A stretch of 64,000 nt of DNA from Xenoacremonium recifei (lineage: Eukaryota > Ascomycota > Sordariomycetes > Hypocreales > Nectriaceae). Where the stretch lies: positions 124,001-188,000 of the forward strand of contig WOFQ01000049.1 of assembly GCA_012184525.1 (NCBI GenBank), read 5' to 3'. Below are positions 10,683 through 22,555 of the stretch, piece by piece. A model generated the notes under the pieces. The model was not told where the DNA came from, made no database searches, and was given only the letters and a program-made list of their open reading frames with translations. The position numbers were made by a program, and so were the translations under genes. The stretch's first letter is position 1, and every line of letters starts with the position of its first letter.

Positions 10683-12944
10683 TCAAATAATTATACAATC
10701 AACCTCAGGGACCTTTGAATCGTCGTAGATGAGACTTGGCTGGTCCACCCACCTTTCCCACACACTCTTGATGTCGAGATCATGGCTCTCTTGCCCAGTT
10801 TTTGCGATCGCAAATATTTTAGATATGAGCGTGAACTCTGCCCCTTCTTCCATGTCTTTCACTGAGCTTTTTGCGACAGGTATTAGTGTCCGGGGAGCCA
10901 TGAGGTTTGTGTTTGCTTCTGGTTGAAGGGCCGAGAGCTCAATCGGCACTGTTTTGTGATCAGTACAGTCCACAACAAGGCCAGACGCTCCAGCTTGAGA
11001 CAGAACTAAAACTCCCTTATCGTTTTGCAAGACCCCTTCCGCTTGTCCCACGGTGTTTTGGTTGAGCAGACCGATGTGCTCTACTTTAGGGAGGGGCATG
11101 CCGTTCTTGCGACAACGGCCACTGATAGCAAAGCCACCCTCGGCAGTGTGAATCCATCGATGATTTCCAGAATTGGCTCGAATCTTGTGGATTCTAACGT
11201 GCCAATCTGGCCACCGATCTGATGGCGGTACAAGCGTGGTCGTTACCTTCACACTACGGTCATCCCAAGGATACCATTCAACAGTTGCTATGGGGAGTTT
11301 CTCTGCCTTCACGCCATGTACTTGGCACTCCCCAAGAATAGGCTCGTTGCACTTCCACTTGGTAGCCCAAGTCTGAGTGCCATCTCTGCTCAATGCCAGC
11401 ATGTTGTCAGGCGCAAGCTGTTGAAGAGTGGCCTGGGCAGTTGGCACGGAAAAGCCGAATGCAGATGAGTAGGCAAACTTGCAATACTTCGCTGGTCCTC
11501 CCTTCCAGTACAACGACGTAAATTGACCAGCTGAGAGAAGGAAATGGTGGGATGCATTCGGTCGATTGCACATGATATGCCTCGGAGCAGGTAACAAAGC
11601 AACGGACAATGAGCTCGAATGGGGATAGGCACCTTCGGGATCGGTCCAGAAAGGGTCATCTGTTGGCAATCCAAGTGCAATGAACGATTTCAGAGCCCAG
11701 TATACCGATTGGGGAGAGTTGTAGTCCTCTGTCAAATACATATTTCTGTAGCCGATGTCAGTCAAGCCCCAGACAATCGCGCTGGCTGTACTCACGGATA
11801 GACCCAACCAAAGTTCAACGTGCCATCGGTGTAAAAGATGTCAGATGAATTCTGAGCCCACCATCTCAGGTGCCGTAGAAGAAACCCTCTGATGGCACCA
11901 AGGCTGTTCAAGGGATGCGGCATGTCGGGGACCTTTGCCAGCGCCAGAGCAGCGAAGAATGCACCACACGCAAACCTATAGGTGAGCGATCTTCCAAAAG
12001 GAATCGCAGCGCCTGCGAAATTACATCAAGTCAGCATATCTATCTCATAGGAGAGAAAACGGGGAGTCGACCAGCTGCAGCTTTCTTGCACACTTACCTT
12101 GCGAGTCGAAGTATCGCCAAACTTGCGCGCCAAAATCCCTTGCTTGTTGCTGGTATCTCGCAGTCCGTTCCGGGTCCATATCTCCTGCAAAACGAAGATA
12201 CAATAGCTGTCCAAACTGAATAGCAAAGCTTCCAGAGTAATAATCCACGCAACGATCGGGCTTAATGCTGTGCACCTTGCCGGTCTCCTGATAGAGCTCC
12301 CATTCTCGATCGTCAAGCTCAGGGCCGCGCCATTTCCCGTCGCTTGACCATCCATCCTGCAGATAGAATGAATCAAGAATACTGAAGTCTTGCTTCATCT
12401 GACTACGGATCTCTGGGTTGTCCACCTTGCAGACTCGTATCAAAACGAGATTGGTAAACACTCGAAACCAGAGCCAGTTTACCACAGGCATCTGCTTACC
12501 GTTCAATCCAAGAAACCAAGTGGCAACATTGGCCTTGGTTTTCTCGCTCAATTTGTCCCAGAGATGGGCGGCCGGGCTTGCAAGAAGGGTAAAGCTGATA
12601 GTCTCTGCTTCGACCATCCGCTGGTCCATGTCACTGATGTCACCCCAATATTCCTCATGATCGGGGTCCGTCCCAGCGGACAAGCCACGGATGAGTCTTG
12701 CTGTGAACTCTTCATCGGGCTGGTTGCTCATCAATAGCGACCCTACCACCCACAAGGGACGGGCAAAGCCTTCGAGCTGGGCAGCTGCTTCATCGTATAA
12801 TGTGCCTGAGGTGACCGGGATGCGTACGCGACTGCATTCAGGAGAGAAGTAGGGTAGAATCGGTCGCAAGAAAGCCTTCCCAGCTTGTGCGAGGTCCTCT
12901 CGGGTCTGGATTGGGCTGTCAGAGAACCCAGGTAGGGGCGGCAT
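10683..12944 (-). CDS. DUF2264 family protein
   Basis: Three minus-strand exons (12944-12098, 12012-11796, 11745-10683) give 708 aa, the usual length for fungal DUF2264 proteins. The N-terminal part has the family landmarks: LYDEAAAQLEGFARPLW and, further on, WGD and NWLWFRVFTN. The centre has YTDGTLNFGWVYP followed by DYNSPQSVYWALKSF, and the C-terminal half is mostly predicted beta sheet. The family has an alpha/alpha-barrel look like heparinase-type polysaccharide lyases, but no reaction is established. No secretion signal is visible at the N-terminus, so action inside the cell is suggested. It is divergent from the GH7 gene over 537 bases and tail-to-tail with the Zn2Cys6 regulator (165 bases). 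A role in breakdown of an imported plant-wall oligosaccharide is a hypothesis. Confidence 0.88.
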
Positions 12945-13481
12945 GTTGAAAGCTCTGGTTTGCTCTGGCTAGTCGGAACGATGAGGCGGCCTTGTCATTG
13001 CAGGAGTAAACTCTCCGAGAGGGGAAAGAGAAACAACCGAAAAAGAAAAGGACCCAGATGCAAGTCGTCAGGCTATAGAAATTTCATTTGCCAATCAGAG
13101 AATGATCATGATGTTGCCTCGAGGTGATTGACAACGCCGCTAGAAGGCTGCCCCTCACTGCTCGGGGCTTTAGCCGGCGGCCGGCCATGTCGGGTCCGGC
13201 GCCCGATCGTCAGGACGCTCCGGCCCAGGTTCGGACCTACTCGAAATGAACTCCTTGTTCCAGGATCGTAGTCGCACTTTGGGGCTTCACTGAACTCGAT
13301 AGTTGGGTAGGAAGGATCTGGGGGAAATGAACGCGTCCGGGGTTCATCTGGGGTAGGACGTGAATGCCTTGCAGGGGAACTGGACATAAAACCGCAGAGA
13401 TGGAAGGCTTCAATTCACGCTTTCCGGTCTTCAGGTCGCCGCTCCAAAAAGATCCTTCTCAACATCTCATAGCCTGCCAAG
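12945..13481. promoter_or_regulatory. Shared divergent promoter, DUF2264 / GH7 cellulase
   Basis: These 537 bases lie between two divergent start codons. TTAGCC at 13170-13175 is the reverse complement of GGCTAA, the core recognised by XlnR/XYR1-type activators of cellulase genes. Three SYGGRG matches lie at 13318-13353. GC-rich CGG/CCG palindromes (about 13174-13210) could bind Zn2Cys6 proteins. All are sequence matches only. Confidence 0.5.
13318..13353 (+). promoter_or_regulatory. Cluster of three CreA-type carbon repression sites
   Basis: CTGGGG (13318), CCGGGG (13337) and CTGGGG (13348) all fit the CreA consensus SYGGRG within 36 bases. They lie 129-164 bases before the GH7 start codon. 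Closely paired CreA sites are the arrangement usually needed for glucose repression. Confidence 0.5.
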
Positions 13482-14800
13482 ATGGTGTCCTTAATCTTCA
13501 TCACGTCAAGCCTTCTCGTTGGGGTCTGCGCCCAACATCCAGGCCACACTCCAGAAATTCACCCCAAGCTCACTACTTGGAGGTGCACTACTCGTCACGG
13601 ATGCATTCCTCAACAGAATGCTGTGACTCTTGACGCACTTAAGCGGTCTCTGTATCAAGTCAATGACCCGAGTTACGATTGCGGGACTGGCCATACCACG
13701 CCCAACGCAACAGCTTGTCCAGATGTTGAGACCTGCCAAAAGAACTGTGTCATGGAGGGTATAACTGACTACTCGACTGTTGGTGTCAGGACTGAAGGCG
13801 GCAGCTTGTATCTCGACCAACTCCGGGACAGCGATTTAACGAAGCTGTCACCGCGAGTGTATCTTCTCTCGGAGGATGAGCATTCGTATGAGATGCTTCA
13901 GGTTGCGGGGCAAGAGTTCACTTTCGACGTAGACGTATCCAAGCTTCCTTGCGGGATGAACGGTGCGCTCTACTTCTCAGAAATGGAGAAGCACGGAGGC
14001 CAGAGCAAATTGAACACGGGAGGTCCTGCTTATGGCACTGGCTACTGTGATGCTCAGTGTTATGTGACTCCTTTCATCGACGGCGAGGTGAGTCAAAGAG
14101 CCTGAGACAGATGAGAACACGGGCTAACCCTCGAAATCAGGGTAACATTGATGGGTATGGCGCTTGCTGCAACGAGATGGACATCTGGGAAGCCAATGCC
14201 CGATCTAACCAGCTGGCCCCTCATGCTTGCAATATCACAAGCTTGTACAAGTGTGAGGGAGCCGAGTGCACCTCCACTGGAGTCTGCGACAAGTCAGGAT
14301 GCGGCTACAACCCATACGCCATTGGCGACCACAATTATTATGGCGAAGACAAGGTCGTCGATACCACTCGCCCTTTCACGGTTGTCACCCAATTCCCGAC
14401 CGACGCAAACGGTGCATTGCAAGAGATCCGCCGTCTTTACATTCAGGATGGCCAGGTGATCCAAAATGCGGCAACCAATGTGTCCAGTCTCCCTAGCATG
14501 AACTACATTGACGACGAGTACTGCCAAGCAGCAAAGGCGACCAACTACCTTCGACTTGGTGGTACTGAGGAAATGGGCAACGCCTTGGCTCGAGGAATGG
14601 TGCTCGCCATGAGCATCTGGTGGGATGAGAGCGGCGGCAACATGAGTTGGCTCGATATGAACTCCGCAGGTCCCTGTAATGCGACCGAGGGGAGTCCGGC
14701 GTCTATTGAGAAGATCGAGCCCGACACTTCTGTGACGTTTAGCAACATCAAATGGGGTGAGATCAATTCCACTTTCAGGGGCGGACATGGGCAATATTAG
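13482..14800 (+). CDS. Secreted GH7 cellulase (endo-beta-1,4-glucanase type)
   Basis: Two exons, 13482-14087 and 14141-14800, give 421 aa. Residues 1-17 form a signal peptide (hydrophobic IFITSSLLVGVCA, then QH). The catalytic stretch CCNEMDIWEAN places the nucleophile at Glu214, its partner at Asp216 and the acid/base at Glu219, the exact GH7 E-x-D-x2-E pattern. Many paired cysteines and several N-x-S/T sites fit a secreted, glycosylated enzyme. The protein stops right after the catalytic module, with neither Ser/Thr linker nor CBM1. Together with its length this fits the endoglucanase branch of GH7 better than cellobiohydrolase I, though exo/endo activity should be judged from the tunnel loops. 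It cuts beta-1,4-glucan outside the cell. Its neighbours could take up and regulate use of the products, and promoter sites suggest glucose repression. Confidence 0.93.
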
Positions 14801-16640
14801 CGAATAAAGACAGCCTAATAGCCAGTTTTGAGATCAGACAGGAATTTGGGGTTTCGGGGCGGCTTGAACGAGTGTGCAGTTCGTGATTATACAAACCCTA
14901 CAGAGAATCACATGGGTGATGATTCCAGCTCTACGTAGACCCAGCAAAGCGCTCTGAAACCGCCCAAACTCCTCTTTATTAGAATGCAACCTCCGAAAGC
15001 CTATTTTAGTAGGTACTCATAAGGAGAAAAAGGTAATCTAAATGAAGAGATGAGAATTTAAGGCCGAAGTCTTCATCGCTCTTGGTATTTTGCCTACCCT
15101 ACACTGCTCTGGCCAATCGTCGAAGGCTGCTGGCTAGTCCTCATTCCAGCGGTCGACTTTCGCTTGAATGGGCTGCCGGTCGACTTTCTATGTTGGGTTC
15201 TGCCGGTCAAGTTTCACTGTTGAGCTCTCCCGGTCGACTTCTGCTAGTCTACATCGAGTAATAGTGTTGCAGTCTCTCAAAGACAAGGTCGAGAAGTGTT
15301 GAGGCGCTACCGGCCCGAGCAAAGCGAGAAGATGATCAGAGTCAACGGGTCATTTCACATAACCCACAGAGTCAGATCTACATGAGACACGCTACAGTGG
15401 AGTACATACCTTGGAGAGGATCATTTTTGGATCTGAGGCTGAAAATAAAATGTCTTGGTACGAGTAATGAGGGCAAGAATGTCATGGCAGCGGGGAAGGG
15501 CGAAATGAGCTTGGGGGTTTGAGCCCCGACGAGTGGCATCAAGCGGGAATCATTCCGTCAGCCAGCTTCAGGAACTAATGCATTTTGACAGACAACGGCA
15601 GACACGCCTACTTAAGATCAACCACACCTTTTTTAAGGCATCTCATTCTCTCGAAGCAAGGAGAATCTAAGACAATGGGTTAGTTAGGGCGTTTGGAAGA
15701 CAGCGAGACGGACCGCCCCTCAGTCAACAGAACCGTTCGAACGGCTGGGCGGGCAAAACCGGCCATCTAAGACAGAGTCCGGCGCCGTTGATTGGAGATC
15801 CAGTGCAGCACGTGATCCTCCGCGTCAGATGGCCGCTGTCTCGCCCCAAAATCATGATTTGATCGACGCTAGATCTCACAAGTGAAACATGGCCCATGGC
15901 CAGGGGCCATCAGCAATCATTCGCATCGTAAGACCCATGACACAGCCGTGGTGCGGAGCAAATTCTTCCGTTGGACGGATGGAAGCGAGATGGGCGGAAT
16001 CGCTGTGAGAAGACAGGGAACGAGGATGCTGGAATGGAGATTGCAGGCGGCGGAAGAACTCAAGTCACGGCTGGAGCGGTACAAGGCGGGGAAGAGGCGG
16101 CTTCGTTGAAAGGACCTGGCCCTGTTCCTTTGGGAGAGTCGGCGCTGTGCATCGTCGTGCAGGATGCTGTGATGCGTCTGAGACTCCAGGGCTTCTGTTC
16201 GCGCTAGGCCAAGGAAGCGATGCAGCCTCTGGTCGGGGGACCCCTTTTTCGAGCGCGGTGAAAGGACTGAGCCCAAGAGAGCTGCTATTCTCAGCGTGGT
16301 AAGTCAGCGCAGTAAGTCAACGTAGGTAGGCACTCTGTAGTCAGCCCGCGATCGTGTTCTAGGCAGATTGGCCAGCCATCCTCGGCGCTTCGCAGGATGG
16401 GATCCAACCGGCGGATTCGATGACGGCGATGCAAAGCGTATGCGTGTATGCACATCACGATATGCAAGATGGAGGATGGTAATGCACGGTGTCCTGTAAA
16501 TCAACAGAAGCCAGTGAGAGGATGATACGTGCGGCGGATGGAAGAAGGAAGCGAGTTGGACGAGGGCATTCAAACTTCCGTTCAATGGCATCCCGTCCCC
16601 GGACCCTGTTTGATCACTGCAGGAACAGGGCCCGGGCGCG
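14801..16640. other. Gene-free stretch between GH7 and the EGF-protein leader
   Basis: About 1.8 kb without a supported gene. It contains the GH7 3' flank, the 27-bp tandem repeat listed separately, and short overlapping open frames near 15.9-16.5 kb without motifs. Confidence 0.5.
15150..15245. repeat. 27-bp tandem repeat, about 3.5 units
   Basis: Units start at 15150, 15177, 15204 and 15231, exactly 27 bases apart. Each opens CGGTCGACTTTC or a close variant, and the third has CGGTCAAG. The fourth unit is partial. The conserved part is the first 12 bases and the rest of each unit has drifted. It lies about 350 bases downstream of the cellulase stop codon. Confidence 0.85.
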
Positions 16641-18732
16641 CTAGCGTTTCTGTTTAAGCGTTGGCTTCCAGGGGCTTGCTCGCGCCACCGAGGCCCCTAA
16701 CCGACCGCGGCTTAGGGCTGTTTGACGCCCATGGCTTTGGCTGGCTGAGAGCCGTCCAGCTCGGACCTGGACTCAGCTGTGAGACGCCGACGCAGGGCAG
16801 AGGATCTGGTAGCTCACCCGCTCTTCTCTGTCTTTCTCTCTCTTCTCTTTGACTCTGTCTCGTGCGCTGAATTGCTCCCCCTGTCGCTTCTGAGGCTTGC
16901 AACGGCTGGGCGCTGCTGCTGGGCTGGTGCTGGTCCGACACGACAGTGCAGGGGCAGAGGCCCGCAGTGAGCGCTGGAGCAACGCTTTGCCCCTTCATCT
17001 CTCGCATCGCCAGCCCGCCCAGGCTTTCACGGTCCGCGGTGCCTGTTGATGGCTCGCATTTCCGTTCGCGAACGCTGCAGATTGTGGAACGTGCGTTCGT
17101 GCGTGCATGGCGCTGCAAAGTGGAAGTAGTAGTGGCTGATGGCGTCTTCAACGTTGTGAGATCACGGATGATGATGATGATGATGATGGGGGAGGAAACC
17201 CCTGGCAATCGAAAACCAGGCCCCGTTAGTAGTCGAGTTTGGTCCGGATCTCGTTCTCTGACCCTTCTCGAACAGGGCTCTCCGTGCCCACTCAGAGAGC
17301 AACAGTCGCAAAAAAAGTGACTCTGGTTTGGGTCTGGCATCCCCCCGCCAAGCAGGTACCTGCATCCTGTCCGTCGCACCTGCCTCATCACCTCGCTGGT
17401 GTCCAGGCACACACCCCTTCCATCCCATCCTTGACAGCCTCCCGCTTGTTTGCTTGCTTGCTTTCTTTCTTCTCGCATCTGTCCAGCGCCTTTCGTGCTT
17501 CCTCTCGTCGACGCCACCCGGCTTCAGTAGTTGTCGCTCTTGAGGTTGTCGCTGCGAGCCCTTTCTCTTCTTCGTCTATTTTCTCTTTCTTCTTCAGTGC
17601 TCTCGTTCATCTTCTTTCTTCTCCACGGCATCTCCCCAAGCGACAGCAGTAACCATTCACGCCTTTTCACTCGATCCAACGTCTCCAAGGAATTGACTGC
17701 TATCCATAATCTTTGGATAGCTTCGGGAGCCGCGGGAATTCGTACTCTTATCTGCGCCCAGGTCGAGCTGCCTCACCTTCATCGCCAAACCTGGTCGACG
17801 TCAAAACCGATGCCTGTCGCGCAAGCCTGAAACACGAACTTCGTCGCACCGCAGTAGCATTTTCGTCGTCACCGGTTTCTCGACGACCACTGCAGTTCGC
17901 GCATCGTATCTGCCCCGTGGTTGCATGTTCGCCCTCACGCACGGTTCTGCTTGAACGCCTCCTGCTGCCGTTCGCCGGCTGAGCCTGCATCCCATCCCAT
18001 CCCATCTCTTGCTGCAGATCATCCTGGGACAGGGTCTTTCAGGTTCTCTTTCACTCGGTCACGGCGTCTGCCGACTCCTGGTTGTCCGTTCAGTGGTCTT
18101 CTGACACGAAACGTTCCCTGTATGCAATCTCTCCCCTGAACCCCCCCATCCCCTGTCGTGGGAGTATGCGACGCGAGTTTGCGGCCTGGGCGTGCTCAGC
18201 GTCTCTGGAGAACCTCAAACTTGATTGCGTCCCCTTCGAATCGTCATCTCTTCTTTGAACCTAATTGCTAATTATCCTTCTAGACGTTCTTTTCGTGTTG
18301 GCACTTCACGACGCTTGGTTTCGCCGTGCAACAGTCTCTCTTTTCCTGGTTCGATTCAACTTATTCTTCTATTTCACTCCTTTTTATTATTCTCTTCTCA
18401 CTTCTCGTGTCTTCGGAGTCGCCACGAAACATCCTAGCGGTTGTGCGACCTCACTAATTCCGGAAAACGCCCTCATTTATGTTGCGAAACTGTATTCAAC
18501 TCGACTAGACGTCGATTCCAGTACGAACGCCGGCCTCGTTATTGTATCCCTTGTTCGATCCCCGATCAGCAGCAGCGCCAGCCCGTCGGATCCTTACATC
18601 CTCATTGTCACCTGGAAACTAGCCGGCTTCTTGCATATCCTGTTGGACTGTCGAATACGGCTTGCGCCAGGCATTCGCCCCTGTTGCGCTACCGATTTAT
18701 GAATGTGTGTTGATTTAGCATCAAGGGTTTAA
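16641..18732 (+). promoter_or_regulatory. Promoter and very long pyrimidine-rich leader of the EGF-like gene
   Basis: Two kilobases before the start codon carry no credible gene. Instead there are long C/T-rich runs on the plus strand (17430-17640 and 18240-18440), typical of fungal promoters and 5' leaders. An (ATG)n microsatellite lies at 17165-17187. The open frames seen on either strand are by-products of this skewed composition. Upstream ATGs are plentiful, so a leader with upstream ORFs is possible. Confidence 0.45.
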
Positions 18733-21489
18733 ATGGGTCAGCCATACCATGGAGGAGAGATGGATCGTCCTCCAAAATCTTCAGGCTCTGTCAAGAGAGC
18801 GCGTGAGAGGGCGCAAGCAGGACTTCCTCGAGGGTCACCTCCGCCACCAGCTTACGAGACCGATACCAACGACGAGATGCTCCTAGGCGACCTTCGAGCG
18901 CCTCCGCGCCGCCCAATGGGGGCTTTCACAAACGGAAATGGTGGACAGTCGAGGCTGCCCAGGCCGAGACCTGCCGCCGCCCTCGATGGGAGGAACGGCA
19001 ATATTGGTCAAGCCATCTCGAGACCTACCCAAGTGCCTCAATGGCCCTTGCCAGGTCCCATTACACCTCCAAGCTCGTCAGATTCGGAACCCTATCGACC
19101 ACCCCCTGGAAAACCTCAGCAGGCTCCCCAACGACCACCAAGACCAAGTCAAGTTCCGTCTATCCTCGATCAATCGCGCCCTCAAGACCCGACCCCCGTA
19201 TTCCTGACACCGCAAAGTATCCCCGAGAATGGGGTCGAGCCCGAGTACAGTTCCTCTACACCACAGACCCCATCATCGCGGTTCACGAATTCCTCGATGG
19301 GCTCTATCCCCGACTTTCCCGTTCCTGTTGCGACCCCGACAACTGGACCGCCGCGACGAAGTGCCAACCTTGGTCCACCGCCGTCCTCTAGAAGAGGCGC
19401 TTCTTCTTTCTACTCCAGCGCGTCATTCGTTTCGCCCATCCCGGAAGAGAGCCCCGCAGCGAGGTCGCATGAATCCTACGCATCCAGCGCGGCCATGCCT
19501 GACAGCTGGCCGGGAGGCTCCCCGGAGGCCAGCCCCACCTTCTACGAAGACACCGATACGGAGAAGAGCAGAGATTCCGCCTACGACGATTTTGGTGATG
19601 AAAGCAAGCTTGTCCGCAGCGCGAGCATCGGGAAGCGAGGAAAGCCGTCTCTCGTCAATACCAAGTCGATCGCCAGCTCTGATGCCGCCGGCACACGACC
19701 TGCTCCGTCGCCCGTGCAGCCATTCAATGGGGGTACTGGATACGTTGAGGCGTCGACAGAATCGTCCAACACGTTGCCCATGTCGAGGGAACAGCCCACC
19801 GATGCGGCCAAGGATAGGCTCACACCCGACGCGATTCTCGGCGCATACGCTGCTGCCAGCGCGACAGACCTGACAGAGGTCCGCATGGCATCTCAGTCTC
19901 CTCAGCCATTCTCTCGACTGTCGGCTATTAGACGACCGCCGAAGCTCGATATCGATGCTGTACGGGACATGGAAGCTCGAGGTAGCATGACCAGCTTGCC
20001 AGATCTGATCCGACGAGCAACAAGGCTAGCACATATGATCGATCGGGGCAAGAGGCCCGCCAGTCGGTTCGAGAACTTCAACGACTATCTCGACGAGAAG
20101 TCAGATGCCCGAGCGGGGGAGAAGGACGTGTCTGGTAAGTTGGCTCCTCTTATTTCTCCGCCTCCTGTGCATATGCTCATATAGATCACGTCAGATACCC
20201 GACATCAATCAGGCTTGTCTGACATGCTGGCGGCCTTCCCTCCTCCTGGCCAACCTCAACCTGATCGACAGAGCCGCGGCTCGTGGTTCCGAACTACATC
20301 TTGGCCCCTCGCTCCCGGCCGACAAGACGGAACGGCATCTCGCTCCAGCCGAAGAGGAATGACCCCGTCTGACGAAGACCAAGGCAAGAAGAAGGGACGA
20401 CGTTGCTGCGGACTGCCCCTCTGGGCTTTTCTGCTGGTGGTTCTGGTCATTCTATGTTTGGTGGCTGCCGCCATTGTGGTCCCCTTGGAGTTCTTTGTGT
20501 TTAGGAAACACAGTAGCTCCCAGTCCGAGCTGTCCCAGTGCCAGGCTTCTCTTACCTGCCAGAACGGAGGGACCAATGTGATCTCTCAGGGTGTCTGCTC
20601 ATGCATTTGCACCAACGGCTTCACTGGTTCGGATTGCAGCACTGGAGGTTCTGATGGCTGCACGACTACGGATCTAGTATCGTCGGATGGGTCTACGAGC
20701 ATCTCCAATGTGACCCTTGGGCAAGCTATCCCGCGCCTCATTGCCGACGCCAGCACCAACTTTTCGATTCCCCTCTCCGGGAAAGCGATCCTCGCCAAAC
20801 TCAATTCGGCCGACCTGTCGTGTATCGCCCAAAACTCCCTGGTCACGTTTGACGGTCAGGATGCCCGTGCTGGGGAGACAACTTCCAAGGAGGCCGTCGT
20901 CGAGGATGATGATCTGGAAGCCATTGCTGAGAAACGACATTACGCCACGACGACAACCTCTTCTGTGTCGGTGCTTACCATTACAGGAGAGATCATTGCT
21001 GCGACGACATTGGTGTTGGACAACGGAACACCGACTGCCGTGGCAACAACCGAGAGCAAGGCGATGCACACTGCTTACTCGGAAACTAAGACGACTCGTT
21101 CCGCAGAATCAACAAGCTCTACAACGACCGCTTCGGCGCCCACCAGCACCTCCACCTCGACCTTCACGATCACTCAGGACATGCTCGACTTTGCTCGTGT
21201 CGCGGTCCTCTACATCCTGCAAGAGGAGAGTGCCAGCAGCGCCGAGTCTGCCCAAACCCACCTCCAACGCTTCTTCACCAATGCGGACAGCACGCAGGGC
21301 GTGACCGAGAACGATGCGAGTGATGTTCAGATTGGCGGTAACAACACCATCAACTTCGTTGCTTTTAACGTGAACATCGGTGACGGGGCTATCGGCGGCA
21401 AAACGAAACGTGATCTTGACCTTGACTCGATCGAACCGCCCCTCCGATACGTCGCTCGTCATGGCGGATCTGTCCTCTTGCAGCGCTGA
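18733..21489 (+). CDS. Single-pass membrane protein with EGF-like domain
   Basis: Two exons, 18733-20134 and 20213-21489, give 892 aa. The 78-base intron has a GTAAGT donor. Residues 1-530 are disordered, rich in Pro, Ser and Arg (PPPP, SSRR, TPPSSSD), and would face the cytosol. A basic patch GKKKGRRCC leads into one transmembrane helix at about 537-565 (LWAFLLVVLVILCLV). Just outside is a six-cysteine EGF-like module (CQASLTCQNGG ... CSCICTNGFTGSDC, about 570-610). A Ser/Thr-rich ectodomain with N-glycosylation sites follows, containing a KR dipeptide. No signal peptide is present, so it is a type II membrane protein. Proteins of this layout are conserved in Pezizomycotina without known function. 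A cell-surface or wall-sensing role is only a guess. Confidence 0.88.
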
Positions 21490-22404
21490 TACCAGCATTC
21501 GAGATGCTGTACATACTGCGACGATACCTTTGCGCCCCTTGTTATAACAACGAGGGTATTCTACATTTTCTTTCCTGGTTCCTCTCTCTGGTGAACCTTT
21601 GGGCTACACGAGCCACGATAGGGCAATAATGACGGGAAGAAACGAGTCTGCAAACACAACGAGCACAATCTTGTATAAACATGTCAGAGGCCCTCTCTTC
21701 CATTCTCTTTCCCCCTTTAGTTCAGCATGTACAACTCGCGAGCGAGGTTAGCGTGGGCGTTGAGAGAAACCCGGAGGTGGCAGATACCCCCTACCATCAT
21801 CCTGCAGATATCCCGGAAAAGATTTTAGATTCTAATCACGAAATATTGTCGTGGCTATCCTGCTGTATTCGGTGACCATGAAACTGGAATGTACATTGTA
21901 ATTCTCCCAACCCACCCCCAATGTTGTCGACCATCTCCTCGTGCCGCTTCTTCTGCCTGCAGATTGCAAGTCACCGCCGCCAGAGTCGCCAGTACAACCC
22001 AGACGGGCCGGCCTTCGGACCAGCCCGCCTTTCTTGTCTTCTTTGGCCATAATCCATCTTCCGAAGCTAGTCATTGCCTCCATGGGCGCTGGTGGCAGTC
22101 ATCGCTTCCATTCTCGTCGGCGACGTTCGCGACGGCAGTCATTGCCTCCATTTTCGAACGCTGAACGGCACCTGGAATCCTAGAGAGATTAGGTGCATGA
22201 TCATACTTGAGGTGGAAACGAGGACGAAATGACCGTACTGTGGAAGTTTCTGACCCGGTACTTTTAGACTCTGGCGTCAATGTTGATGAGAAGGAGTAGT
22301 AGTTAGGGCGAGTAGCTTATACATACGCAGAGAAGACGATAGATGGCAAAACGTGCACGACCACCGGTCCTCTGCGTCCGCTCGCTCGCTCGCTCGCATG
22401 TCCA

Positions 22405-22460
22405 GTGTCAAAGTTGATGGGAAGGAGTTGCAACAAGAGTGAAATGGATTGGATTGCGGG
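22405..22460 (+). repeat. Direct repeat, copy 1
   Basis: These 56 bases match 23071-23126 with six differences. A shorter match to the same phrase (TTGATGAGAAGGAGT) is at 22282-22296. Sequence after both copies also corresponds: GGAGCGGAGGCTGG near 22774 and 23163, and TCAGTATCAT near 22815 and 23206. The duplicated unit is therefore several hundred bases, with indels. Confidence 0.75.
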
Positions 22461-22555
22461 TGGGAAGCACGTGTGGGCTGTCGCCTTTAACGAGGCACCA
22501 TTCTCCTCCTTGTCGATGTTCATGTTTCAGCCAAGCTTGACGGCCCCCTCGCAAC

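Noticed and set aside
15882..16276. Paired short frames on opposite strands
   Set aside because: Mutually overlapping, basic low-information sequences without splice context or family features.
16654..17517. 287-codon open frame on the minus strand
   Set aside because: It is antisense to a strongly pyrimidine-skewed region, starts with low-complexity sequence and includes a His run from the (ATG)n microsatellite. No domain is present, so it is likely a by-product of composition.
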